Position numbers and translations under genes: made by a program. Positions 43,547-51,969 of a DNA stretch of 64,000 bases are shown here, in pieces. This stretch comes from Treponema putidum (GTDB taxonomy: Bacteria > Spirochaetota > Spirochaetia > Treponematales > Treponemataceae): positions 248,001-312,000 of the forward strand of contig NZ_CP009228.1 of assembly GCF_000755145.1 (NCBI RefSeq). Reading direction: 5' to 3'. Below the pieces are notes generated by a model that worked only from the letters and a program-made list of their open reading frames with translations, ran no database searches and was not told where the DNA came from. Every line of letters begins with the position of its first letter. The stretch's first letter is position 1.

Positions 43547-44311
43547 TTATAGTTTAATGCAGAGTGTAGCTATATAGTCATTTCCATAACGTGATAATCT
43601 ATGTCTTTTATCACATGATTCATAAAAATCTATCATAGCGAGACCATTTTTAAGTTGTCCTCTAATCTGAGTTTCTAAGGTATGGCTAAATTCATATCCA
43701 TATTCCGGATTTATGGTTATTTTGCCTTCCTCTTCAAGCTCTTTTGAATTAAAAGGTATTGAAAACTTTAAAAGTAATTCCTCATCGGGTTTGTCCCATA
43801 CAATGTCAGCATCATACATGTATATCCAAGGATTCATAAATCCGACCATTAACAGTCCACCCTTTTTCAATACTCGAGAGGCTTCTTTATACATGTTTTC
43901 TAAATCTTCTATATATACATTTGAAACCGGATTAAAAATAATATCAAAAGTTTCATTTTCAAATGGAAATGGTTTTGTCATATCGCCTTGAACTGTATTG
44001 ATTTTTAAGCCTTCTCTTTTAGCAACCATATCATCTCTTTGTAATTGTGATTTAGAAAAATCCATTATGGTTACATCATAACCTTTTATAGCAAAAACTG
44101 GACCCTGTTGTCCACCACCACAAGCTAAACCTAATATCTTTTTTCCGTTGGCTTTTTCAAACCATTCTTTCGGAACTTTTTTCCCAACAGTTAATGCAAC
44201 AGAAATTGAATTATTTCTAACTTCTTCTAATTCTTCATGTGTCAATGGCTCAGTATAGTCATTTTTTACATTATTCCATCTATCTTCATTTAATTTTATA
44301 TAATTGTTCAT
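43547..44311 (-). CDS. class I SAM-dependent methyltransferase
   Basis: A 254-residue methyltransferase of the Methyltransf_11 type. SAM motif I is KKILGLACGGGQQGPVFAIK (about residue 57), the acidic end of strand 2 is DVTIMDFSKSQ, and motif II/III follow as FDIIFNPVSNVY and VLKKGGLLMVGFMNPW. Small-molecule methylation is likely; the substrate is unknown. GGAG precedes the ATG by eight bases. It lies inside the decayed element, is more AT-rich than core genes and is probably cargo. Confidence 0.88.
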   Translation of the reverse strand: MNNYIKLNEDRWNNVKNDYTEPLTHEELEEVRNNSISVALTVGKKVPKEWFEKANGKKILGLACGGGQQGPVFAIKGYDVTIMDFSKSQLQRDDMVAKREGLKINTVQGDMTKPFPFENETFDIIFNPVSNVYIEDLENMYKEASRVLKKGGLLMVGFMNPWIYMYDADIVWDKPDEELLLKFSIPFNSKELEEEGKITINPEYGYEFSHTLETQIRGQLKNGLAMIDFYESCDKRHRLSRYGNDYIATLCIKL

Positions 44312-44506
44312 CTTATAATCTCCTCGTAATTTTATACTATTTCGATTTAAGTTGGATGTGTTGCCATTACATTTTTCTCACCTCTACAAATTCTAATTTG
44401 TTTTACTCGATGTTTGTAATATTATACCATTTTTTTAGCCAATTTGTACAGGTCTAATTCTTGCTTCTTTCCTGTGATAGTTCTCTGTTTTCTTGTTGCA
44501 ATTTTT

Positions 44507-44791
44507 CTACTCTCTATGATTTTTAAGATTGATTTCATCTTTATTTCTTTGACTTGTTATTAGCTGATAAAATTCATCTTTGGTTAGATTTTTACTTTCT
44601 GTAAAGATACTTTCAAAGACTGCTCCTTTTTCATATATTCTTTTATCTCTCTTTTTTCTTTCTTCCTGTTTCTGTTGACTGATGAGCTTTTTTCTTTTGT
44701 TTTGTAACTGCTTGATTTCTTCATCTGCCATTAAGATTTTTTCTTCTATGTTTTTTATTTTCTGTTTTCCTCTCTTTTTATTTTTGAGCAA
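44507..44791 (-). CDS. DUF3847-like small protein of mobile-element type
   Basis: A 94-residue basic coiled-coil protein: IEEKILMADEEIKQLQNKRK then ERKKRDKRIYEKGAVFESIF (residues 44-63), the pattern of DUF3847 proteins encoded beside relaxase genes in Firmicute conjugative elements. The frame's first codon (TTG 44791) lies next to a terminator hairpin; a later ATG at 44728 is equally possible. No relaxase remains. It may be a relic that is still open. Confidence 0.55.
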   Translation of the reverse strand: MLKNKKRGKQKIKNIEEKILMADEEIKQLQNKRKKLISQQKQEERKKRDKRIYEKGAVFESIFTESKNLTKDEFYQLITSQRNKDEINLKNHRE

Positions 44792-44792
44792 A

Positions 44793-44827
44793 TAAAAAAC
44801 AGTAAACCTTTTTCCGATTTACTGTTT
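44793..44827 (-). terminator. terminator of the reductase gene
   Basis: Perfect 10-bp stem AAACAGTAAA (44797-44806) / TTTACTGTTT (44818-44827), followed on the minus strand by a T run. Confidence 0.8.
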
Positions 44828-44876
44828 CTGTGGTAGTTTTATTAAATTGTTAGTTCAACAAACAACTGGGATTTGA

Positions 44877-45566
44877 TTATTTCCATGGACGATTTTTAGC
44901 AAGCCATCCTTTCTCTTGCCAATATGTCTTATCTCTCTCATTCCATCCCTTTTTTTGAATAATTCTCATGATATTAAATAAAATCCTTGTTTTTATTGAA
45001 GGTCTTACCATTGTATAGTTGCTTTTTATTTTATTCGAGAGAGTTGTTGTTTGGCGGTCAATCTTTGATTTTATCTTCTCGTCAACTCTCTTCCAATCCG
45101 TCTCCCAAACTGCAATACCTAATTTATAAGTTTTAGCACATCCCCAAAAGAATGTGCTATCTGCCATATCTTTATTAGCTTTTTTCATTCCTGCCCCAGC
45201 AGCTGTTGAAACACAGACAGCTTGTTTTGAAAACATACTTTCACTTGGTCGGTGAACCATCCATCTATAACCATAATGGTCAAGAAACGCTTTCATTGAA
45301 CCTGTAACATGATATACATATACAGGACTTGCAAGAATAATTATATCCGACTCATCTATGGCATTTGTAATTGGCTGTAATTGTTCGAAATGCGGACACA
45401 TACTTTCTCCTTTAGTAAAGCAATTCCCACACCCAATACAGAAATGATTAAAATCTTTTGGTAGAAAAAATTCCGATACTTCTCCACCCAATTTATCTGC
45501 AAGCATTCTTGAACTATTATATGTTGAACCTTTATGACTTTGACCATGTATAATAACTATTTTCAT
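44877..45566 (-). CDS. flavodoxin-fold NAD(P)H-dependent reductase
   Basis: A 229-residue protein starting KIVIIHGQSHKGSTYNSSR, the phosphate-binding loop of the NADPH-dependent FMN reductase fold. A cysteine cluster, FCIGCGNCFTKGESMCPHF (about residues 42-60), suggests an iron-sulfur-type or redox site as in iron-sulfur flavoproteins. SPVYVYHVTGSMKAFLDH (about residue 90) is the second flavin-binding loop. The 60-residue C-terminal extension is basic. GGTGG precedes the ATG. It lies in the decayed element and is likely cargo. Confidence 0.85.
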   Translation of the reverse strand: MKIVIIHGQSHKGSTYNSSRMLADKLGGEVSEFFLPKDFNHFCIGCGNCFTKGESMCPHFEQLQPITNAIDESDIIILASPVYVYHVTGSMKAFLDHYGYRWMVHRPSESMFSKQAVCVSTAAGAGMKKANKDMADSTFFWGCAKTYKLGIAVWETDWKRVDEKIKSKIDRQTTTLSNKIKSNYTMVRPSIKTRILFNIMRIIQKKGWNERDKTYWQEKGWLAKNRPWK

Positions 45567-45688
45567 AAAATCACCACCGTAAATTCAAATTTATTTGTCT
45601 ATATCGGCTAATATTATAACATTTTTAAGCGATTTTTTTCCACTGCCAGATTTCCCACTTACTCGCTACTATTCCCTCTTAGAATGTA

Positions 45689-45902
45689 TTACCTTAAACT
45701 CATGATGACAATTCCGATTTTGCCTTGTTCTACATCGTTTATCATCTGTGTATAGGCTGAGCGGTCAAAGAACCTACCGCTTTCGTCATCGTCGGTATAG
45801 CGGCGAATGTTTATCAGCTTTTGCTCTCGCACCGTCTCTATCTTCATCACCAACTGAAAGGCGGGAGTATAGTGCTGTGATTTTATTATGATATTCTATC
45901 AT
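45689..45902 (-). pseudogene. N-terminal fragment of a large serine recombinase
   Basis: An AGGAGG site and ATG (45902) begin MIEYHNKITALYSRLSVGDE, the typical start of Tn4451/TnpX-class resolvases with the catalytic Ser in YSRLS. After about 24 codons the match jumps to another frame, continuing INIRRYTDDDESGRFFDRSA and QMINDVEQGKIGIVIM, and stops at 45689. Roughly 20 codons are missing at the jump and everything after the first 100 residues of the family is gone. Confidence 0.78.
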
Positions 45903-45961
45903 GGCATTATCCTCCTTTTTTGTGTCTATATATCACTCCTGTTTCCGATGTGAAGAATCAC

Positions 45962-46250
45962 TCATAGCTCCACCCCACGATCTTTCACTTTAACTTTCTC
46001 ACGAGTCTTGTGATTTTTTTTCGCAGCTTCCTTGAAAGCAGATAGCGCCTTTTTCACGGATGGCTTTTTCTCCTTACGGAGATTCTTCGCCATATACTCC
46101 CTTAAAGGCTGGTTCCATCACATCTGCATCACGGCCCTTGAAGAAAACTAAATATCTTGGTGGATTCTCTGAAATGTCCTTCTTCAAAGCAAAATCAATT
46201 CCATACTTCTTGGCTGTTCCTTCAAAGTCTTTGATATTGTCAAGGAGCAT
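45962..46250 (-). pseudogene. frameshifted pcfB (DUF3801) remnant
   Basis: The first frame reads FEGTAKKYGIDFALKKD and PPRYLVFFKGRDADVMEPAF; the second frame reads EYMAKNLRKEKKPSVKKALS and ends GVEL at 45962. These are the two halves of PcfB/DUF3801 proteins of conjugative elements. An extra G in GGG (46101-46099) breaks the frame at what was AFKEYMAK. The N-terminal third is missing. Confidence 0.75.
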
Positions 46251-46275
46251 TGATTTTCACTACTCCGAAAGTGCA

Positions 46276-46441
46276 TCAATTCGACAAATAAGGGGATGAT
46301 GGAATGACGAATGGTGCTCCATCTCCCCTTTGTGTGTTTTCGGTTTTATTTTAGATTGAACGGATAGATACCCGTTTTTTTAATAAGATAAAAATAGCAA
46401 AAAACACCGGCGGCTGCAAGCAGCAGGATTAAAACGGCAAT
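46276..46441. repeat. right copy of the duplicated gene end
   Basis: Contains the 3' end and terminator of the EF-hand gene, matching 43123-43285. The terminator stem (about 46290-46328) is imperfect. The decayed element lies between the two copies. Confidence 0.8.
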
Positions 46442-48421
46442 AAAAATATTTCTACCCTTTTTCTTTTCGGCGAACGGGTCAAGGTGTGCGAGCCGTGCGT
46501 TTTTCGGCAATGATGCCAATTTTGTAAGCGAGCTTCCAAGAGGAATATTGATTTTTGCATGTGCATTAATCGCCCAGCCGTTTGCTTCAAGAATTGGACC
46601 GATACTTCTCTTGCGCAATTTCATGGCGGCCAGTATCATCGACGGGCCCGATATAATCAGTATAAGCCCGATAAGTCCTATGGGTACCCACAAGCCTAAG
46701 CCGAATAATGCTTGAAGTAAACTGCCGATAAGAGTTGAAATTCCGCCTATTGCCGTCCCGATTAAAGCAATTGTTCCTAGATCAAGTTTCTTATTCTGTA
46801 AACTCGCCGCTGCTTCTTTCGGCATATTGACCGCTTTGTCTGCAGCCGTTGCAATAAGAGCATCCGATTTTTCATTTGCAGCATTTGCCCTTTTTGCGAT
46901 TTGGTCTTCGACCATGCGTGCTAAATTTTTATACGGGCTAAAAAATGCTTCACGCACGCTCACCGGATTGGCAATAACTTTAGTAACAGTTGCGTTCCAA
47001 TCATTTCCCTCTCTATCATAAAACAAACCGTTTCGTCCAACAACAATATTGTCGGAAGCACCATTGGTCAAAAGTGCCAAAAGTTTTCGTTTAGCTGTCC
47101 CTCGTGTTATATCACAGTAAAGTAAATACGCTCCGGACAAAATATCCAAAGCTGCATGGCGTTCATCCCCGTTTAATTCAAAGCACAAAGTCGTTGCCCG
47201 TGTGTCAAAGAATAAAACACCTGCTTGAAAGGCGGTTTCACCTCCGGTATAAAAGTTTGAAAAGCTGACATAATTTTTTAAAAGTGTAAAAAAGTCTTTT
47301 CGAAGAAGCAATAATTTTTTGAGCGATTGGATATGCTGTTTTTCCTTTTCAAAGGTCAGCTGTTCATTTATTTCACTGATAATTTCTTTCTTTTGATTGA
47401 GCTTTGTTTGCAAAAACTGCGGATTGATTTTTGCAGTCTTAATTTCAGCTTGCTTTGAATACACCGTAGTAAAGTCGACAATTTTTTGTGAAATATTTTT
47501 CCAATCGTTTTCTGTAAGTACCGAAAGCTCTCCTAACAAGGGCGAAATGGTATCTGTGTAAAGCCTTTTGATTTCATCTGCCCAAGCCGGGTTTATTTTG
47601 CTTTGCATGTCAAAAACCATTTCGGTATTCGGCAATGCGATGGGAAGTTCGCGTAATTTTTCGCTGGAAGTGTTCAATTCAACATTAGTAAAGGTTTTAA
47701 AAATTTCACTGTAGTCGGTGAGGGAGGTATTTTCTCCGTCGGCATAAGTCAAAAGTTTACAACGCACAAAAAAGTCATCTATTTTTTTTTGAATGGCTTC
47801 AAAAGCGGCTACGGCTTTTACCATCAATGCAGCGTCTAAACCTGCACTGACGATTTTTAAATTTTCGGTGTTTTGAAGAAACCGATTTCCTTCGTTGCTA
47901 AACATGTCAAAGATGGCTTCACTTGTGCTGTTTATGTTTTCTTTTGCATACAGTGAAAGCAGCTTTTTCAAGCGTAGATCATCGCTGTCGCCATCAGATA
48001 TTTCTCCGAGTTCATTTGATTTTATAATCTCATTTTTGTTTTCAATATCCGCAAGTGAAATTATACCGTCTGTTTTTTCCTGTCTTTCTAAAGTCCATTT
48101 CGCTGTCTTTACAAGTTCGGCACTTTTTATATCGCTGAGTGACAGTGTATCACCATCTCGCATGATAATGCCGACATCCTGTAAACTTTCCGCTAAAAAA
48201 TCGACGGCATCTAAAACTTCCGGAGGGCGGATAAATCCGTCTGCATCCGCATCCAGTATTGCAGCCGTTTCGGGGTTAAAGAAAATGCCTTTTGTCGGCA
48301 TCGCTAATGTAGTCCAAAGCTTTTGGTCTAATTGCCTCAGATTAAGAATATCATCGGCAGTCTCAAACACCAACTGAGTTACTCCGCCGAATCGTGCAAA
48401 TTTCCAAATATGTTTTTTCAG
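46346..48421 (-). CDS. EF-hand membrane protein of unknown function
   Basis: About 691 residues. A calcium-binding EF-hand loop, ILDADADGFIRPPEV, lies near residue 55. Then come about 450 residues of helical sequence, a hydrophobic pair (GTIALIGTAIGGISTLIGSL and GLWVPIGLIGLILIISG, about residues 555-595) and a last hydrophobic segment close to the C-terminus. I recognise no named domain. An ATG at 48457 is in frame, but it lies within the promoter; a GGAGG five bases before CTG 48421 suggests a rare CTG start (KKHIWKFARF). Its 3' end is duplicated at 43.1 kb. Confidence 0.75.
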   Translation of the reverse strand: MKKHIWKFARFGGVTQLVFETADDILNLRQLDQKLWTTLAMPTKGIFFNPETAAILDADADGFIRPPEVLDAVDFLAESLQDVGIIMRDGDTLSLSDIKSAELVKTAKWTLERQEKTDGIISLADIENKNEIIKSNELGEISDGDSDDLRLKKLLSLYAKENINSTSEAIFDMFSNEGNRFLQNTENLKIVSAGLDAALMVKAVAAFEAIQKKIDDFFVRCKLLTYADGENTSLTDYSEIFKTFTNVELNTSSEKLRELPIALPNTEMVFDMQSKINPAWADEIKRLYTDTISPLLGELSVLTENDWKNISQKIVDFTTVYSKQAEIKTAKINPQFLQTKLNQKKEIISEINEQLTFEKEKQHIQSLKKLLLLRKDFFTLLKNYVSFSNFYTGGETAFQAGVLFFDTRATTLCFELNGDERHAALDILSGAYLLYCDITRGTAKRKLLALLTNGASDNIVVGRNGLFYDREGNDWNATVTKVIANPVSVREAFFSPYKNLARMVEDQIAKRANAANEKSDALIATAADKAVNMPKEAAASLQNKKLDLGTIALIGTAIGGISTLIGSLLQALFGLGLWVPIGLIGLILIISGPSMILAAMKLRKRSIGPILEANGWAINAHAKINIPLGSSLTKLASLPKNARLAHLDPFAEKKKGRNIFIAVLILLLAAAGVFCYFYLIKKTGIYPFNLK

Positions 48422-48442
48422 GTTTGCCTCCAAGCCGTAGTT

Positions 48443-48471
48443 AAAGTAGCATATCATAGTTTTTTTATCAA
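48443..48471 (-). promoter_or_regulatory. promoter of the EF-hand gene
   Basis: TTGATA (48471-48466), 17-base spacer, TACTTT (48448-48443). Expected transcription start near 48436, after the ATG at 48457 and before GGAGG (48431-48427). Confidence 0.6.
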
Positions 48472-48657
48472 GAGGTTAATGCAAATTGACAGACGTCCAT
48501 TGACAAAAGGCCAATTTATGATTGCGAAAATCAATTTTATAATATTTTTTAAAAACACCCGGTACTTCAAAAGGCACAATACGATACTGTCAATCAGCAC
48601 AGCAAGGATTTACCTTATTCATTAACCTTGATTTTCGTGCTTTGGAGAGTATTTTAA

Positions 48658-48686
48658 TTGACAGGCTAAAGGCTTATTTATATAAT
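48658..48686 (+). promoter_or_regulatory. consensus promoter of the ClC gene, leaderless type
   Basis: TTGACA (48658-48663), 17-base spacer, TATAAT (48681-48686), then seven bases to the ATG at 48694. No Shine-Dalgarno sequence. The preceding gene-free stretch 48458-48657 shows nothing else. Confidence 0.88.
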
Positions 48687-48693
48687 ATCAAAA

Positions 48694-50295
48694 ATGAAAC
48701 ACACAGGTTTAAACACAAAGAAAATTCTTGAAAATTGGTACGGCAATCATCTTATAATTGCCGGGGAAAGTTTTATAGTTGGAATTCTTACAGGTCTTAC
48801 CGTTACGGCATTTAGAAAATCCATCGATTTTCTTTCAGGCTTACGAATTGATTTTTACGATAAGACCGCAAGCGGACTGTTAAACCCGACTTTTGGTACG
48901 GCTCTGGGCATTGTTGTCTTAATATTGACGGTAATTGTACTAGGCTTATTTATGGGCTTTATAATCAAAAAATATCCCGTAATAAGAGGAAGCGGGGTTT
49001 CACAAATCAAGGGTAAATTTATGAAAAAGCTCGATATGACCCCATGGCCGGAATTACCCTTAAAATTTTTAGGCGGTGTTTTAAACATAAGTGCAGGCCT
49101 TTCAGTCGGACGGGAAGGCCCCTCCGTTCAAATCGGAGCATACATAGGAAGTGCCTTTGAAAAAATCGGCAAGACTTCCCATATTGAAAGGGTTTGCCTT
49201 GTAACAAGCGGGGCTGCAGCAGGGCTTGCCGCAACTTTCGGAGCTCCCTTTGCAGGAATCGTCTTTGCAATCGAAGACCTGCACCAATATCTAAGTCCAC
49301 TCCTTTTAACCTGCGTAATGCTTGGAGCCTTTGCAGGCGACCTTACAGCCTCAGTATTTTTTAAGCAGGGAGCTATTTTTGATTTTCGCGGTCTTCAACT
49401 TTTCCCTATAAAATATTTCGGTTGGCTAATTTTGATGGGGGCCGCGGCAGCTCTGATCGGGCATCTTTTTAAAAAATCTATTTATACTTCTCAAAAGATG
49501 TACAGAAAATTAAAAATTCCGCCCCAATTTTCGCCATTGATTCCGTATCTTATTTCGGTACCTGTCTGTATTTTTTTGCCCCTTGCGGCAAGCGGAGGAG
49601 ATCATCTGATTGAAGCCATTGCAGAACACAGCTTTCCGCTTTCCATGCTCGTTCTGATTCTTGCGGCAAAGATAATTTTTACAGGCCTTTCGGCAGGCTC
49701 CGGAGCCATAGGCGGCATATTTGTTCCTCTTCTTTCATGTGGAGCTTTGACGGGAATTATATTTTCGAACATCTTGGTTTATTTTAATTTAATTGAAGCT
49801 CAATATGCCGTAAACCTGATGGTCTTTGCGATGGCCGCCTTTTTTACTACCGTAATAAAGGCTCCGGTTACAGCCATAGTTCTTCTTGCAGAAACAAGCG
49901 GAGACCTTTTCCATTTGGGAGGCTTGGTGCTGACCACAGCAGCTGCATATATTACGGCAAACATAATAAAGTCGCCGCCTAATGACGAGGTTCTTTTAAA
50001 ACAGATTTTAGACAGTGAAGATTTTGCAAATAAAAAAGAAAAAGCGGAAGAACACGGCAAGCAGGTTTTTGAAGTCTGCGTTTCTCCCGAATCTTTTTTG
50101 GACGGAAAGAAAATTATGGATGTCCAATGGCCTGATGAATGTTTAATCGTTAGCATTGCGAGGGGCGAAGAAGAAATCATTCCCGACGGCAGCACTCTTA
50201 TCTCGGCAGGAGATCGTCTGGTGGTTTTAACACACGGACACTATGTCGAATTCCATTTGGAACAGATTGCCGAGATGGCTCAAGTTATAGATTAA
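48694..50295 (+). CDS. ClC-family chloride channel/antiporter with TrkA-C domain
   Basis: A 533-residue protein. ClC signatures: GSGVSQIKG (about residue 97, anion site), GREGPSVQIG (about residue 138, with the gating Glu) and GSGAIGGIFVPLLS (about residue 335). About ten membrane helices are visible. Residues 455-525 form a TrkA-C (RCK_C) domain (LDGKKIMDVQWPDECLIVSI, GDRLVVLTHG) that may bind a regulatory ligand. The family includes H+/Cl- exchangers used in acid resistance and fluoride exporters; the motifs here favour chloride. Convergent with the DUF1703 gene. Confidence 0.92.
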   Translation: MKHTGLNTKKILENWYGNHLIIAGESFIVGILTGLTVTAFRKSIDFLSGLRIDFYDKTASGLLNPTFGTALGIVVLILTVIVLGLFMGFIIKKYPVIRGSGVSQIKGKFMKKLDMTPWPELPLKFLGGVLNISAGLSVGREGPSVQIGAYIGSAFEKIGKTSHIERVCLVTSGAAAGLAATFGAPFAGIVFAIEDLHQYLSPLLLTCVMLGAFAGDLTASVFFKQGAIFDFRGLQLFPIKYFGWLILMGAAAALIGHLFKKSIYTSQKMYRKLKIPPQFSPLIPYLISVPVCIFLPLAASGGDHLIEAIAEHSFPLSMLVLILAAKIIFTGLSAGSGAIGGIFVPLLSCGALTGIIFSNILVYFNLIEAQYAVNLMVFAMAAFFTTVIKAPVTAIVLLAETSGDLFHLGGLVLTTAAAYITANIIKSPPNDEVLLKQILDSEDFANKKEKAEEHGKQVFEVCVSPESFLDGKKIMDVQWPDECLIVSIARGEEEIIPDGSTLISAGDRLVVLTHGHYVEFHLEQIAEMAQVID

Positions 50296-50303
50296 AAACT
50301 TAA

Positions 50304-51911
50304 TTACAAGTTACATACTACCCAGTCTGCAATAGTCCGTTTTTCTTCGTCAAAACTAGAACCGATTGCAATTATTTTTTTACCTCTTCCCGAGTACTTG
50401 TCTGCATAGCCTTTTTCTTTGATTTGCTTAATGGCATTCTCTGCCGTTTCATTTGAAGTCAGCTTAAATTCAAAGATATAAACTTTATCTTTAAATTCAA
50501 CAATGCAGTCGGCCCGTCCGGTTGCACAATGAACTTCAGTGTGCACAAACTGGTTCATAAGAGCGAACACAAGATAAACCGCTGTCTGATAATTTTGTTC
50601 ACGTAAGGCTAAATCTTTTTCGGTTAAGTTATCATAAGGAATGCCCGATATTATTCCCTTCATCTTTTGCATAAACCCGTCTACATCTCCCGCCTCAATC
50701 TGCTCGTAGAATTCCCAAATCGAAAGCCCTGTTTTGTCAGCCCTTATCGAAGTGTAGGCGGGCATAAGGTTATGTAAAAAACCGTAACGCACCTCATCGT
50801 TAGGAAATCCCAAACGGTAAAGACCCGCAAAGTCATTATAGTCTTTGATTGTCAAATATCCGGATTGAAACAATATTGGCAGAGGGAGAATAGGATCAGC
50901 TCTATACTCATTAAGACCCTGCTCATCAAGCTGAATATTTCCGTCAAGGTCGGGAATATTGTAATAAGCCTTTTTTAAGTATTCTACCAAAAAGGTCGGA
51001 GTACCTGTCGCAAACCAGTAGTCACGCATTCTTCCGTCAGCAAAAACATTTAGCAAGCTGAATGGATTATACATATTCGTTCCGGTTTCAGAGAATTTAT
51101 AGCCATCATATCTCTGCTTTAATTTTGCAAGAGCTTCATCATAAGTCAAGTTATTTTTTTCTGCAAGATTTTTAATTTCAGGTTTAAAATCGGCTTCAAG
51201 TTCTTCTTGCGAGATACCGCAGATAGCCGAATAATCCGACAATAAACTCAAATCCCTTAAGTTGTTTAAATCGCTGAATATGCTGATCTTGCTGAATTTT
51301 GTAACTCCGGTTAAAAATGCAAAGCGGAGGTACTGGTCTGCACTTTTTATAACTCCGAAAAAGCCTTTAAGGATTGTGCGGTAGGTTTCGTTTAAGGCCT
51401 CATCTTTCCACATCGTTTGAAGAAGGGGCTTATCATATTCATCGATGAGAATAACAGCTTGCCTGCCGGTTTTTTCATAAGAGCGGCTTATCACTCCGAA
51501 AAAGCGTTCTGTAAGAGTATTTTCGGAATCCTTACTACCGTAAAGCTCTTCCCATCTGCAAAGATGATTGTTTAAAAGGCTTTCCAAATCCTCCCTTGTT
51601 TCGTATTTTGAAAGATTAAAATCCAAATAGAGCACGGGATATTCCTGCCAAATTCCACGATTTTCTTTTTCGGCTTCTTCAAATTTTTCGATTTTCAAGC
51701 CTTTAAAGAGTTCTTTTTGCCCGAGAAAGTAGGCCTTTAATGTAGAAAGCAAAAGGCTTTTCCCGAAACGGCGCGGACGGCTTAAAAAATATGGAGCCGG
51801 ATTTTTAACCAAATTCCATATATATTCGGTCTTATCAACATAAAAAAAACCGTTTGTTATAAGTTTTTCAAAACTTTGAACGCCTATCGGCATTTTTCTA
51901 ATCGTACTCAT
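50304..51911 (-). CDS. AAA-ATPase-like / PD-(D/E)XK protein (DUF1703)
   Basis: A 535-residue protein from ATG 51911; the frame is open further upstream but that part is the promoter. It opens MPIGVQSFEKLITNGFFYVD, the AAA-ATPase_like (PF09820) signature, with Walker A SRPRRFGKSLL (about residue 45) and Walker B AVILIDEYDKPL. The C-terminal PDDEXK_9 part (PF08011) has GRADCIVEF then VYIFEFKL (about residue 480), the D...ExK nuclease pattern. The family is common in many copies in treponemes and Bacteroidetes; its role is unsettled, with defence or mobile-DNA functions proposed from its fold. Downstream of mnmE. Confidence 0.9.
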   Translation of the reverse strand: MSTIRKMPIGVQSFEKLITNGFFYVDKTEYIWNLVKNPAPYFLSRPRRFGKSLLLSTLKAYFLGQKELFKGLKIEKFEEAEKENRGIWQEYPVLYLDFNLSKYETREDLESLLNNHLCRWEELYGSKDSENTLTERFFGVISRSYEKTGRQAVILIDEYDKPLLQTMWKDEALNETYRTILKGFFGVIKSADQYLRFAFLTGVTKFSKISIFSDLNNLRDLSLLSDYSAICGISQEELEADFKPEIKNLAEKNNLTYDEALAKLKQRYDGYKFSETGTNMYNPFSLLNVFADGRMRDYWFATGTPTFLVEYLKKAYYNIPDLDGNIQLDEQGLNEYRADPILPLPILFQSGYLTIKDYNDFAGLYRLGFPNDEVRYGFLHNLMPAYTSIRADKTGLSIWEFYEQIEAGDVDGFMQKMKGIISGIPYDNLTEKDLALREQNYQTAVYLVFALMNQFVHTEVHCATGRADCIVEFKDKVYIFEFKLTSNETAENAIKQIKEKGYADKYSGRGKKIIAIGSSFDEEKRTIADWVVCNL

Positions 51912-51917
51912 AAACAT

Positions 51918-51946
51918 AGTATAACAGAAAAATAAGAAATTGACAA
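51918..51946 (-). promoter_or_regulatory. promoter of the DUF1703 gene, leaderless type
   Basis: TTGTCA (51946-51941), 17-base spacer, TATACT (51923-51918), then six bases to the ATG at 51911. Confidence 0.75.
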
Positions 51947-51969
51947 TAAAAGCATTGCCGCTATAGAAT

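Noticed and set aside
46060-46299. 79-codon plus-strand frame in the decayed element
   Set aside because: The minus strand of the same stretch encodes recognisable PcfB sequence, so this is a shadow.
48332-48625. 97-codon plus-strand frame before the ClC gene
   Set aside because: Overlaps the 5' end and promoter of the EF-hand gene, with no ribosome-binding site or recognisable sequence.
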